Origin: Alligator mississippiensis
Taxonomy: Eukaryota; Chordata; Crocodylia; Alligatoridae
Direction of reading: 5' to 3'
Length of the DNA: 64,000 bases
NCBI RefSeq assembly: GCF_030867095.1
Contig: NC_081828.1
Span: 50,445,434-50,509,433 of the forward strand
Positions 35,444-47,444 of this stretch are shown piece by piece (position 1 is the stretch's first letter; each line of letters opens with the position of its first letter). Made by a program: the position numbers and the translations under genes. The notes under the pieces are model-generated. The model made no database searches. It was not told the DNA's origin and was given only the letters and a program-made list of their open reading frames with translations.

Positions 35444-36317
35444 GGGACAGACATCCAAAAAGCCTGAGCCTGAATTGATTCAATCTTTGCAGGTTAGTCT
35501 AACCTGGCTAGGCTAAATCAGTTTGTAACCGAACAAACATTCCTTCTGGGCTGAAAAAATTCAGGGACATGCTTGCAGCGGCCCAAGCTAGAAGCCGAGG
35601 AGCGCTAGAGCAGCCCTCCCTTCCCTTCTACAGTACTGAGCTTGGAAGGGGGGGGGGGGGCATGGCCAGCCCCGGCAAGACACTTTGATGTGTGTCCCCC
35701 CACCCCATTCCTGAGCAGCCCAGCAGGGAATGTTTATCAACCCATTAAGAAAGCAAAGCCTCTCTCCATTAGTTCAAGATCTTATTAAAACAACTTTTCC
35801 AAGGAAGGATATTACCAGCTACCTGTTGATTAGCTCCAAAAAGCCTGTCTGCCTTAGTTTGTGCTGTGGGAGACAACAGTAGCCAGCATGTGGTCTGCTA
35901 GCTAATGCTGAGAGGTGTCTGTGTAAAGCAGAGTGGCGGGGGGAATAATCCCTGCTTAGCAGGGAAAAGTCAGGTAGATGCCTGCAGTTTCTGCCAGAGC
36001 TCTGGCAAGGGGCCAGCCCTGCTATGGAGCAGAGTGTCCCACCCAGCTGAGAGAGCCTGCTGGGATGCTGTGGGAGTCTGGTTTATTTTAAACCAGCAAA
36101 GGGTCTGGGACAGATATTGCATAAACTGGTTTGACCCAAATCAGTTAAGTCTGACACTTGATCTGAGCCTTCAAGAGGGTGAGAAGCAATTACCAGGTTT
36201 ATCTCAAACTGGTTTCAGCCATTTGCAGACTGGTTTATGTGCAGTGAACATCTGTTCTGTTACAGGTTTAAACCAGTTTCTGATCACTTAAACCAGTTTA
36301 TGTGTAATGTCTGTCCC
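35444..36317. mobile_element. TIR element (874 bp), TA-flanked, non-autonomous
   Basis: GGGACAGACAT at the left and ATGTCTGTCCC at the right form a perfect 11-bp terminal inverted repeat flanked by TA (within CTAG) on both sides. TA duplication suggests a Tc1/mariner-type element, but CTAG cannot be excluded. The subterminal text has AATTGATTCAATC on the left and repeated TTTAAACCAGTTT on the right. The 128-codon frame at 35905-36291 has no transposase motif. A related copy lies at 48260-48660. Confidence 0.7.
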
Positions 36318-36639
36318 TAGCCCCTGTGAACCATTGGTAAATTCAGCAGTGGTCAGTGGTAGATTTTTCCAAGGAGGCCCAGTGGTCCTTTTGAGAGCCC
36401 CTCCTGGATGCGCAGTTATACTAAAAAAAAAAAATATGTAAATTTAAAACGGTATCTTTTTACTTAAAAGATTCTCTCCAACTTTTAAGTTGTATCTGAG
36501 TGTTCAAATGGATGGAAGTGTGGTGATGGTATGCCCCACCTGTTGTCTTTTTTTAATTATTATTTCCCTTTATCCAACGTATTCTCTATTTCTGGCTGGT
36601 AGTAATAGGAAATAATTATGTAATGACCTATTTCCCCGA

Positions 36640-36960
36640 ACCGTCACTTGAATGATACTCCCTTTGATTATTCATTACTGCCAAACCCAGGCTGCCGCTT
36701 TTTAACCCATTAGAACTGATAGAGCCGCTGCCGAGCAGGCTGGATTCTATTCAGCCTCATGCGTGATTAACAAAATTGCCAATTATGTTCCAATTACAGA
36801 ATCATTATTGCTTGTGGTGATTTCAAAGGTGATTAAGCAAATTTTAATTTTCATACCACAAGTTGATTTTACAAAGCTGGCAGTTACAGAAATCATCCCA
36901 GGATATATAAATAGATCTGGAATCAGGAACGATCATGAGTGCAGAATACTTTCAATACCT
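36640..36960. other. Possible conserved non-coding element
   Basis: Repeat-free block with balanced, non-repetitive text rich in homeodomain-like ATTA/TAAT cores (for example CCAATTATGTTCCAATTAC, about 36779-36797). It has no coding frame with splice borders. Such blocks in long introns are often conserved enhancers, but conservation cannot be judged from one sequence. Confidence 0.2.
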
Positions 36961-37591
36961 TTTTCAAGAACCTGGGTTATTACAACTGGACTTTTTAGGG
37001 TTATTCTATTCCTTTTTTTCTTCCACCAGTTCCCTCTTTCATACGAGGTTTCAGAAGCCAAAGGAGCTTAAATGCATAATCATAGTGATAATGTATGGTT
37101 TTGAGGTCTTGTTTTACTTCCTCCCCTCCCCTCCCTCTCATCCAGAGTCTTTTTGGGGGTCTTCTATCAGTAATATTTTTTTAAGAGCTTCATACTTCAG
37201 GTTTCCTCTATATTGCCTGTATCTGTATACCTACTTAGTACCGTCTTAAAAAAAGTATATATTGGATTGTTTATAGAGTCAACTTGATATAGTTCTGTGT
37301 TACTAGGATTATGTGTATGCCCCAGTGCATTAGAAAACTGAAATAATTAGAAGCTTGTCCCTGTGGGTGTTTTTTTAAATTGCAAAAAGCTGTTACCTCT
37401 CTCTCTCTTTCTCTTGACTACTCCATCTGAATAAGTGGTTAGCTAATTTTCAAAACTGCTTCAGGACATGGATTTTATTTCCTATATTTTCAGGTTACTA
37501 CCCAAGACTTGCTTTGCTTTAATAACCTTTCCTAGTTCCATTGTTTTAAGTGGGAGAATAGGTTTTTCTGTGCTTTTAAAAGAGTTTTTAA
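36961..37591. other. Intronic/unique sequence
   Basis: Pyrimidine-rich patches only; no supported feature. Confidence 0.4.
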
Positions 37592-37599
37592 ATCTAGTC

Positions 37600-38119
37600 C
37601 AGGGGTGCTTAACTTCTGGCCCGTAGGCCAAATGTGGCCCGTAGAACTATGGCATCCAGCTCCCCAGGGATCAGGAAATTTGGTTTAGATGGGGAGGGCC
37701 GTGGCAATTAATATGGCCACCCCCCGCTACTGCCAAATTCCCCAACCTGAAGCTTCACATGGTGGGTTGAGGTTGGGCCATACCCCTCCCTTCCCTTCTC
37801 TCCGTGGTTGGATCCAGGTTAGATCACACCTCCCAACTGGACCTAAGACGGACCACACCCTCACCCCCTACCCTGTGGCTGGAACAGGGCTAGGCCAAAC
37901 CCTTTCCACCTGCAGGTCATCAAGCCCCCTTTCCCCTTTTTGGGGCCAGGTTGGGGTTGGGCTGCCCCCCCACCCCCCCAGACATCCAGATGGGGTCCTA
38001 CCGCAACTGCCTCAGGTGCTAGATCAGGAGCACCAACCGGATCTGGGCTGGGATCTGGGCTGTGGATGGATCAGCCACTACCCATTCAGCCTGTCAGTCA
38101 AAAAGTTTGAGCACCAGTG
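37600..38119 (+). mobile_element. Non-autonomous hAT (520 bp)
   Basis: Starts CAGGGGTGCTTAACTTCTGG and ends GTTTGAGCACCAGTG. Flanking 8-mers ATCTAGTC (37592-37599) and ATCTAGAC (38120-38127) match at 7 of 8. The 143-codon frame inside shows no transposase motif. Confidence 0.85.
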
Positions 38120-38127
38120 ATCTAGAC

Positions 38128-39220
38128 TGAGCCTTTGTTTCTTATCATTTCAGTTATTGCAAAAAAGCTCAGGATTTTTTAGAATGTGACATCTCTCGAT
38201 ATGGGATACTGATAATCAATTACTGTAAGACTTGAAATTAAATGATAGAAGTTTTAGCCATTTTAAATAATAGGACCAAATTTAAAAGGCCATGAAAGGG
38301 TCCATTTTTATGGGGTTAAAATGTAATAGATAAGTGATTTTTATCTGGCTAAAATTTTGTATGTTTTTAGCAACACCAGCTAACATAATTCAATAATGTT
38401 AATGTTTTTCTCAAGAATGTATTTTGTATGTATTTACTTTCATCGTCTTTCCTTTCCCAGTCTGAATATGAGAAGGGACAATGTGACTTTGATTGTAAAA
38501 TCTTTGACCTTAAGTTACTCAGGTCCAGATTGCATTTGTGCATGCTGCCCATCATATTCTAGGTCATCTGCTGAAAACAGACTCTTAATGACCAAAAAAA
38601 CCATTACCAGCTGAAAGCTGGTTGGCCTGGGTGAAGTGAATCTGCTTCTAATTCATTCTGTATTGGCTAAAAGCAATGCAGTTGTTGGCAGCTTCTGAAG
38701 ACAGGAATGAATGAATGACAAAAGGGAAGTTTCAGCTCCTGCGGGTGTTTGATCCAGGCCAAATTTGAGGCACCGTGGCAGGGAAGCTTGAACTGCTTTC
38801 ACCTCTGCAGTGCTGTTCTTTCCATAGTGTGTCTCAGCCTGGGCAGATCTAGGATTTTGACAAGGTGAGTGAAGATGGTGTGGTTCATCATTGCATATAG
38901 CACAGTACATATTTTTTCCAGGTAAAAAGAAACTAGAAGCTTTACTAATATGTAAGGGACCAAGGGCTATGTTGTTCAGTTCAGGATCCAAGCAAAACAG
39001 AAGTATAACTTTATTGGAATATGTATTAGTTTGCTATATCGTATATAATGTGTAATAGCACAACAAATAAGGCACAAAGTAATCCAAAAATGTTGTTTCT
39101 TCAATACTGTCATTAGAATTAAATGTACATAAAACAAAATGTAGCCTTCTTGAGCCATCTTGACAAGTGCATCCAATGCTTTACTGAAAGTTATTTCCAT
39201 GCCTGAGTTGATGTTCACCC
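38128..39220. other. Intronic/unique sequence
   Basis: Nothing recognised. Confidence 0.4.
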
Positions 39221-39228
39221 AAGTGAAT

Positions 39229-40115
39229 TAGGGGTACACCGATAGAGATTTTGAGGACCGATATTTAAGGAGGCATATCATCCAATACTGATCTGACTTC
39301 CGATACAGCTGTGTGCAGCTGGTAAGTCTGTTGTGGTGGAAGGGGGAGGAGGGAAGGAAAGGGCATGATGGGGAAGGTCAATGCCCCTTGCAGTGAGGGA
39401 GGGGGTAGGGGCAAGCGCTGCCCAGCAGGGGTGGGGCAGGGGTGTGATGGAGCTGCTGTAGCCCCCCCCCCACATTGCCCCGCTCCCAGCGCCACCGCCC
39501 TGGCTCTTCCTGGTGAGTGGGTGGAGGTGGGAGTTGAGCCAGGGCTGTGCTGTGCAGGATTATGGGGGGGCTATGGCAAAATTTGGGGTGGCTGCAACCC
39601 CCTCTGTAACCTCCCTCCCAGTCCTGCTGCCTGCCCTGAGTCTAGCTGCTGCTGAGAAGAGCCCAGTGCAGCCCTGCCCCCAGACCACAGCTTCAGCCCT
39701 CCCACCCGCCTGCGCAGATCTGGGGGTGCACGCCCCCCCATGCCTTCCTGAAGTGTGCACAGTGGTGGGGGCTGTCCCCCCACTCGATGAGCCGTGGCTT
39801 CGTCCCATGCTATGCCCCACCCCAGCTGGGCAGCGCCTGCCCCTTCCCTCCCTCACCATGGGGGACATTGATCTGCCTCCCCCACACCCCTTCCCTCCCC
39901 CCTCCCCTTCCAACACAAGAGACTTACCAGCTGGAGGCAGCTCTCCAAGCTGCTGGGCTCTGCTCCTCACTGTCTGAGTGCTGTGCTGCAGCTGTGCGCA
40001 TGCACGGGCACTTACCCGCTAAACTATCGAACACTTCAGGCTGATTTGTGATACAGACAATTTTCTTTATATTGGTACTGATTCGGTATCAAACCGATGT
40101 ATCAATGCACCTCTA
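39229..40115 (+). mobile_element. GC-rich foldback hAT element, copy 3 (887 bp)
   Basis: Starts TAGGGGTACACCGATAGAG and ends with the complement of TAGAGGTGCATTGATACATC. Flanking 8-mers AAGTGAAT (39221-39228) and GAGTTAAT (40116-40123) match at 6 of 8. The arms are inverted copies: GTCAATGCCCCTTGCAGTGA (about 39378) has its counterpart in reverse complement near 39860 (CACCATGGGGGACATTGATC), with GCGCTGCCCAG on both arms. No transposase. Confidence 0.85.
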
Positions 40116-40123
40116 GAGTTAAT

Positions 40124-41432
40124 GTTTCCACACCTGAATTAAAGTTTTTAGCTAGAGTTAAAATCAGTTTTCAGGGCTGTGAAGTAGGAACTACATTAGA
40201 AGGAGCAGCTGATAGCAGAATTACAGAAGAAAGGATATCTTAATAAATGGAACAACAAGGCCATTTTAAAAGGAAAAACGGTTATTAACACTTGTGGAAT
40301 TAAGAGTTTAGAAGGAATTGGGTAGATTATAATGAGCCTCAAGTCATTGACCCCCTCACTGATGCCTGAATAGAAATGCTGCTGCCACTCTCAGATGATT
40401 GGTTTTAAACTTCGGGTGGACCAGGAATCAAAGATGGGTTGTGACTACACCACTGTACCTTCCTCCCAGATCCATCCTTGTCTGTTAGTATCTAGGCTTT
40501 GTCTGCTTATTCCCTTTCATGTAATAAATTTGCTTACAGCTGTGTGATGCTATTCACTAGTGTCATTGGACTCCTTTTTGGGGTAAAGTGGTGGTGGTGT
40601 GTCCATGTGTACCTTTTTGCTGCATTCTCATTTTTATAAGTTTAAGTTAATGATACCGTATCCTGTTTAACTGTTTTTAACACTGACTTCGCATTGCACC
40701 ATCTTGGAAACGAATCAATGGTTTATCATAGTGCCCTTCCCAGAACTGGGTGGGGTGGCTTGAAAATAAAACGGGCCAGAAGTACAAGACAATTTCTATT
40801 GTTTAGTGGTCAGCTGTAAGGTGCCTTCTGAAAAATTGGTTTTTGCAAGCATCTTTACAGTCTTCCTGTATGTTTTAACTCATTTTAATCCACAAAAAAT
40901 AATGAGGTAACCTAACAAGGTTTCTTCAGCCACATTTATATAAAATTTGAACAAAATTTGAACTTGTCTACAAAGGATCCACTTCTGACTTGTGTGAATA
41001 ATTTTAGTGAATATTTGTGATGACTTTGAAATACTTTTTTGTAAGTAGGTCATTCTCTGCCTCCTGTTGCACTGCGGGTGAATAAGTACTTTCTTCCAAA
41101 TTGAGCAGAAATATGGTTTATTCTTTTTCCTTTCTCTGCTCTAGGATGAACGGCTTTTACTAGTGACTTTACATTTCTAAACTGACAATATCGTTAAAGC
41201 AGAGGTTCTTTAGCCAATTATCCAAAGAGCTTTTTTAAAATAGCCAGCCTATAGCAAGATAGATTTTTATTAGTTTCACTTGTTCTCATTCTCCCTTACC
41301 TTTCAGTGGTTTTACACCCACTCTAGAATTCAAGTTCTTTGGAACTAGGGTTTTATTATGCTGTATGTAAGTACAGCATCTAGCAGGATTCTGTCATTTG
41401 GAGTGTCTCTGAATCAAGATTGTATGCCGTTA
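40124..41432. other. Intronic/unique sequence
   Basis: No supported feature. Confidence 0.4.
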
Positions 41433-41435
41433 TAA

Positions 41436-41662
41436 GGGTATATATACACAGCATATAGGAGTGATTGTAGCATAGGTAGCTGCAGTTAACTTTAATCTAG
41501 GTAGCTCAAATAACAAAAGACAACAAAGATGCAGTGCCCTGGCTAGCAACCTCAGTGCTTGCGCTAGCTCATGTGCTAGTCCATGCTGTCATAACTGCAT
41601 CATTGCTCTTATCTATACTACCTATATTAAAGGTAGTATGAAGGTGGTGTGTAGATATATCC
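41436..41662. mobile_element. MITE-like TIR element (about 227 bp)
   Basis: Left end GGGTATATATACACAGC and right end (reverse complement) GGATATATCTACACACC are related, and subterminal TAGGTAGC / TACTACC motifs also mirror each other. Termini resemble the element at 43391-43650. No convincing TSD. Confidence 0.55.
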
Positions 41663-43390
41663 TGGAAAGAGATGCCATAGCTTGAACTGAACTGCTAGGC
41701 TCGATGCAGAATTTACTGGGTGAGGTTCTGTGGCCTGTGCAGGAGGCCAAGTTAGGTGATCATTCTTAGTGCATAAATAGAAAAATTCACCCCAATAACA
41801 TGTAATGGTCCATCAACAAAATAAAGCTGGAAAAGATGCAAAGTTCTGGACTGACTAGTAGATTCTGAGCACACTTGGGAGGAAGTGATAAGTATGCAGA
41901 AGATTAGGCTGTGGATTGTCCGCTCATTCTTTTGTGAGCACTTACTTCCACATTTAATTTAAGTATGCAGACCAGGGCATGAATGTGAGGCTATACAGTA
42001 CTCTGTCCTCAGCAGATCTCCTGTCTGTGTCTGTAGGAGCTTTGCACAAGGATCAAGGGTAGAACATGACCATATGTAGTAACTAATTTTCTAGCTCTTC
42101 TCATTTAAATCATTCACTATTACATAGTGGGGGAAAATTCTTTCCATTATGCCCATGCTGTTCCTACTACCCTTTTTTTTATTCGTGTTCCTCATCCTTT
42201 TGTGTTTGTCTCCCCTGTTTCCTCTCTAAATTTCCTCTTCTGGAGCAAATCTCTGCTCCTCTTCCCATCTGATAAAATTATCAACGATTGAAATAATTAC
42301 AGATGAAAAGCCAAGTATCTTCTTAGTTTTATTTGGCAGCACAGTGATTACACTTTTCAGTAATGCCTCCTAGAGTCATTCCTTGAGGCTCTGCTGACTC
42401 AGGAATGTATTTTGAGATTTGTTTATATGTCCTTGCATTTGGAAGATTTTAGTTGCAACTGTAAAAGCAAAAAAAGGTTAACCTTCCTTCCACTTTCCCC
42501 CAGACTGGAAGTTTAGATTCTGCAGAATATAAATATGCTAGTGTAAAATGTACTAATGGAGCAGGATGGATGTGTGACACCTCTGGGTTATGCTGATATC
42601 CAGTCATGGCACATGCTACAATCTAGTAGGACCCCTAATTATTGGATGAATTCAGAGCTGTTGGAAAAACATAGATGCTTGCTATCACTTATTGCTTACA
42701 TAGTACAAGAATTTTGTTTTGTGCAAATGCAAGTTGTCTGTAGTTTTCTTTCCATTCTCATTTAGAAACTCCCCCAAAATATCAACAGCTGCATGGAGGG
42801 CAACCGCTGATAAAACAAAGGAATAAGCCAGCCATGTATGACATGGCAAGTTATGAATCTCTAACTTTGGATATTTTGGTTTTTGGTTTGCCTATTGTTT
42901 CCTTAACTTTCACTTCTTAATTGGCCCTTGGTCCCTTTGTTCATTTTTTTCCCAACCGCTGCAGGTTGCCCTGTAAAAATTTAAAAAATTAAATAAAAAG
43001 GAGCAATAAAGTTGATTTTCCTCTTTTAGAAATGCTATGTGAAATCTCTAGTCATACTATTTAGCATGTAAACTGTCCTTATCCTTGCCATTAATGACTT
43101 CAGAAGAGATTATATAAAGTGAGTGAGTGAGTTTTTTCAATTCACACATGATGTGAATAGTAGCTCCTTTTTTGCTATGGAGGACCTTACTCTGGTAAGA
43201 TGATAGTAAATCAGGACAGTCTGTAAAACCGTTACAAGCAGCACTACTGTTTATGAAGGCACTGTCTGTTATTGTGGAGCAAGGTCACTAAATAGTGGTG
43301 TCTATCTACCTAGCTTGCAATACAATAAAACTTGGACTGCATGTATTTGGATGGTTTGCAACCCTATTCACTCACAGCAGGTTGTGGAAT
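41663..43390. other. Intronic/unique sequence
   Basis: No supported feature. Confidence 0.4.
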
Positions 43391-43643
43391 CTAGGACAAA
43401 TTGGGCGTATCTACACATACATTGAGGCGGTTTTCCTAATGTGCATTAAATCGAGTACCTCCAGTGTGAGGTACTAAACAAATGCATATTAGGCTGCCTT
43501 AATTCACAGTATACAATTTTTAAGTGATGCTTAATGCACAGTAGCTTATGTTACTGCTCGTTAGTGTAATCACACTTTTTTTAACATGATGCACAGTAAA
43601 ATAAGCTACTGAGCATTAAATCATATGTGTAGATGCACCTGTT
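43391..43643. mobile_element. MITE-like TIR element (about 250 bp)
   Basis: Left end GGGCGTATCTACACATAC and right end (reverse complement) AGGTGCATCTACACATATG agree over the ATCTACACAT core. Subterminal AATGTGCATTAAATC and GAGCATTAAATCATA blocks mirror each other. Non-coding. Boundaries are uncertain by a few bases. Confidence 0.65.
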
Positions 43644-43649
43644 ATGTAG

Positions 43650-45489
43650 CCTTTTAAATACAGCTTCTATTTCTAAGGGCACTACTTTTCTACTCAGCTT
43701 AAATACCACAGTGGTCTGTGTATGCCCTTGACTGGATCTCACACCCTCACTTTACACAAGGCCTGAGGAACCTAATCCCATGAATTAGCTAAATTATACT
43801 CCGTGTGCAAAACATTCTTGTGAGTTCCTCTCCCCCATGGAGTAAGTTAATCACTGTATCTTCCCCAAAGGCATGATCTGCATAATATAGAAAATTATTT
43901 GGTCTGTGTAAAGTATCATGGCAAGTTTGCCTGACTTGGAAAAACTAAATTCTGGCTCCACAGTCACTCAGGGAGGAATTACAAAATGAGAGAGGAAGTG
44001 GATTCATTTAACAGAAATTCCACTGGCATGTCAGGAAGACTTGTATGTTCCCAATTGCCTCTTTAGAGGCTGACTTTCAATCTGGAGCAAAATTTGATCA
44101 AAATATGTGGGCAGAACACTTAATAAAATGCAAGGTATTTTGATAGTAATTAGCCATACCAGCAAGAGAAATGGGGAACTGCTGAAATTAGAAGGAGTTT
44201 CGATTTGAGGTGTTTCATTCCTACTCTGTTTCCAGAAAAGAGAAACTGAACTCTGAAAGTATTCAGAATTTCAGCTTTGGACTTTACTTTGCTAATAAAG
44301 ATAGGAGAGCCGTTGGGGGTTTTTCTTTCTTTACATGTAAACTGCCTTTTAACTCTAACCAGGAATGGAAATTCTCAAACTGGAATTAAATGATTATATA
44401 TGAAAGTTTATTCTGTGAGAAAAGTGGGAGGTTTGGGGGGTTTTATTCCTTAGTAAAAGATTGTACACATTTTTTAATAGAAGTGTGGTGTTATCCTTCC
44501 ATAAGAAGTATATTTTTTTCATTAGTGATTGATACATGGCTGGTCTTCCCTTCCTCCACCACACTTTCCTAGTATTATCAAAATTACCTTTCATAATACT
44601 GTGCATTGAGCTGCAGCCCCTCAGGCTTTATTTAGATTTGGTGTAATTGAACAGTTCGTTCATGTAATTATAGAACTCTGCTAGAGTCTGCACTCTATAG
44701 CTCACTGAGTTTTCTTATCACTTTACTTCTGCTGGTCTTGGATGAGGCTGCAAGTACAGAATAACTTTATATAGCAAGTCACTTATGGTATCTGTCTCCA
44801 AAAAATAAAGACGTTGTAATTTTCTAACTGACATTTTAATAAGTTGTAGTAAATTCCACATACTCATGAGATACCAAGAAAACATTTTCCTGTCTTATTC
44901 AGTCATTAGTGTACTGTGTTAAGTGTTTAAAGTAAAAACGGTAATGACTTACTGGCTGGGTATGTATGTGTGGCTGTCACTGGCATTTGGAGTAATGAGT
45001 TAGTTCTTGGCTGTGTCATAAATAAACTCTTACAAAAATTCTTGAGTAAAGAACTATTTGAAAAGTGTTTTAGTTTTTTATACCTCTATTGCTTGACTGC
45101 CAAGGATTCCCTATCTCCTTAACCCTGATAGAACACATAAGAAAAATCCTTTCTCCATGACACTAACTCTGTGTAGCTGCCACTTTATAATATAGTGTGG
45201 ATGGATGGTACATTTGAAAAAAGTAAAGATAAAGAAGTTGGAAGATTTCCTTATTTATGCCAGCAACAACTGTGCAGGAAAGTATTACTTTGTAGGCTTA
45301 GGTCTTTTGGTTTCTTCCAACTATCTCTCTCAGCTGTTGTTAACTGCCTCCCAGAGGATGGTGTTGTCTGTCAGTTTATCATTGTCTTTTCCAGTTGTGC
45401 TCATTTATAAGTAGGAAATCACGTTACTTATCAAATTAGTTTAGCATTCTCTTTTTATTTTAAATTTTAATAAAATAATAAATACACAA
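43650..45489. other. AT-rich intronic sequence
   Basis: No supported feature. Confidence 0.4.
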
Positions 45490-46372
45490 AAATAACCACC
45501 CATCCTAGCCTTCAAACAAGCACCAAACCTCACTAACCTCATCACCAGAAGCAAACTTCATACAGCCCAAAACACACCGAATGGATCCAGACCATGCCAT
45601 GACAAGAAATGTAAAACCTACCAACATATATCTCCACTGCCCCCACAATTACTACCCCCCACAACAGAACCATCAGCATTCCTGGATCTTACAGCTGCAC
45701 TTCCAGAAATATAACACATCTCATCCAGTGCACCAAATGCCCTGATGGAAAATATGTAGGAGAGACCGAACAACAACTGTGCATCAGAATGAACACACAC
45801 TGAAAATCTATTAAGGATAAGAATACCCAATTACCTGTGGGGCACACTTCTCACAAGAAAACCACTCTCCAATTTCTCAGTTCTAATCCTCAAAGGGAAC
45901 TTACAAAACACTTTTCACAGACAAGCCTATGAATTTCACTTCATCAACCTCCTGCATACAAAAAATCATGGACTAAATGTAGACCTTAGATTTATGATGC
46001 ATCATAACTTGCTGACATCTGAGTCCTCAGGTACCTCCCCACTATTTACTAGCTGCCTTCATTCCCCTTCCTTCTCCCCCACAGCCCGTCTCTCACCCAC
46101 TGACTCCTTAATTTACATCTTCACTGACTGCCTGTCTTGCATACAGAGCAGCCCAGCTTCTGACTTCTTTACTACTCATTCCATCCAAGAAGAGCACACA
46201 CCAACTGCAGATACTCTTCTTCAGGCTGAGGAAGCATTTAAACCCAAAAGCTTGCTAAGAAGAATTTTTCCAACTATTTGAGTTAGTCTAATAAAATATA
46301 TCAGATTTACCAAAGAACCTTGTTTGCCTATGTCCTTAGACCAACACAGCTACAAGCTACACCACCAAAAAT
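45490..46372 (+). mobile_element. Penelope-like retroelement, 3' portion
   Basis: The 3' end of a PLE. The coding relic (45492-46005) is followed by a CT-rich non-coding stretch. The conserved tail then follows: TTCTTCAGGCTGAGGAAG, AAAAGCTTGC, GTTAGTCTAATAAAATATATC, AAAGAACCTTGTTTGCC and ACCAACACAGCTACAAGC. The tail matches the solo tails at 11500, 55209 and 58942. The 5' part (most of the RT) is missing, so this is a truncated, dead copy. Confidence 0.85.
45492..46005 (+). pseudogene. PLE reverse transcriptase C-terminus and GIY-YIG endonuclease relic
   Basis: Reading across several frame breaks shows, in order, the RT-linker signature (HPSLAFKQAPNLTNLITRSK, then NGSRPC..KCKTYQHI), the endonuclease motif KCPDGKYVGET with QLCIRMNTH after it, then LPVGAHFS-like text (in another frame) and HGLNVDL near the end. 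The order and the KYVGET motif match Penelope-type GIY-YIG endonucleases (family knowledge). Several stops and frameshifts make it non-functional; breaks lie near 45712, 45755 and 45805. Confidence 0.8.
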
Positions 46373-46510
46373 AATACATGTTTTATCTGCAGACCTTGGA
46401 AAGTTTTCTTGTACACTCAGATCTGAAGTTAAACATGCATGTCCCTTGCGGTTTCAGAGAACCAAAGTTGTATACCATGGCACGTCCGGATATGCACAGA
46501 CATTTAGATC

Positions 46511-46565
46511 CCCGGGGACAAGTAGCAGCAGTGCACCTTGCACTACAGCTACTTGTCCCTGGGGA
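46511..46565. repeat. Strong hairpin (26-bp arms, 3-base loop)
   Basis: Arms CCCCGGGGACAAGTAGCAGC-AGTGCA and TGCACT-ACAGCTACTTGTCCC-TGGGG pair at about 23 of 26 positions around a CCT loop. It may be the centre of an unclassified TIR element (about 46480-46600). Confidence 0.8.
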
Positions 46566-47032
46566 ACACCCATATCACGTGTGCTTTAGCACACAGCAAG
46601 TTACCCTGGTGGCAGTAGGGGAAGCTGGGGCCAGCACTGTGTTGGCCCCAGCAGCCTTACCTGGGGTCCTGGAAGCCTCCCAGGGCTGCAGCCACGGTGA
46701 CCCTGCTGGGCAGAGCCTGGCTGGCAGCCACAGCATGGCTTCGGGTTGCCTGGCTCCACTTCTCAGTAGCACATGCTGCCTGAGCATGCAATGCTTTCAA
46801 TTTTTTTCTGAGTTTTTTTTTTTTAGTGGGTTTTTTTGACCCCTGATATCCATCAAAATCAGTTGCGTATTGATGATGGTTTTCTGTCTCCTGATTTAAA
46901 GGCTCCTCATTTTGAGTGATGATTCTCCCTCAAAATCATTCTCCATAAATTTGACCTACAAAGTGGTACCTACCTAATCCGCTGTCAAAGCTTGGTTGCA
47001 GCCCTAAGAGACTATTTTCATCGTCATTTCAT

Positions 47033-47200
47033 GGCAGCCTCGCCCCTCAGCACTGATTGGCAGGGGCCCCCAGAGGGAGAAGAGATGAGGGGGTGGCTGC
47101 CATCTTGACTGCTGGCTGCCTTTCATGCAGCCCTGCCCCTCAGTGCTGATTGGCACACAAGGGGGCAGCCACCATCTTGGCTGCTGCCCTTTTTGCCACT
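47033..47200. repeat. Diverged tandem pair, unit about 95 bp, GC-rich
   Basis: GCCCCTCAGCACTGATTGGCA (one base short of identity) recurs as GCCCCTCAGTGCTGATTGGC about 95 bp later, and GGCTGCCATCTTGACTGCTG recurs as CAGCCACCATCTTGGCTGCT. Possibly inside a larger TIR repeat (about 46960-47440), with GGTACCTACCTAATCC mirrored by GGAACCTACTTAAATTG. Confidence 0.6.
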
Positions 47201-47444
47201 CTGTCAGCCAGCACCTTCCCCTCCCAGGCAGGCTGTGAGGCCAGGCCACAGCAGCAGTGGGGACCACTGGCTCCCACTGGGGAACCAGCATTTTAGTTAT
47301 ATTAAGATATTCTTTTTTTTTTGGTTGATTTTCTGGGAAATCACAGCCAATGCCATTTTTCATGGCAGTTGCGCAGATCATCATTTTTCAGTTTCCACAA
47401 AAATGTAAAACTTCAATTTAAGTAGGTTCCTACCCATAGGGCCT

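Noticed and set aside
37689-38120. 143-codon + frame
   Set aside because: It falls entirely within a short non-autonomous hAT with a target duplication, and has no transposase motif.
39365-40044. Multiple open frames of up to 154 codons
   Set aside because: They lie inside foldback hAT copy 3.
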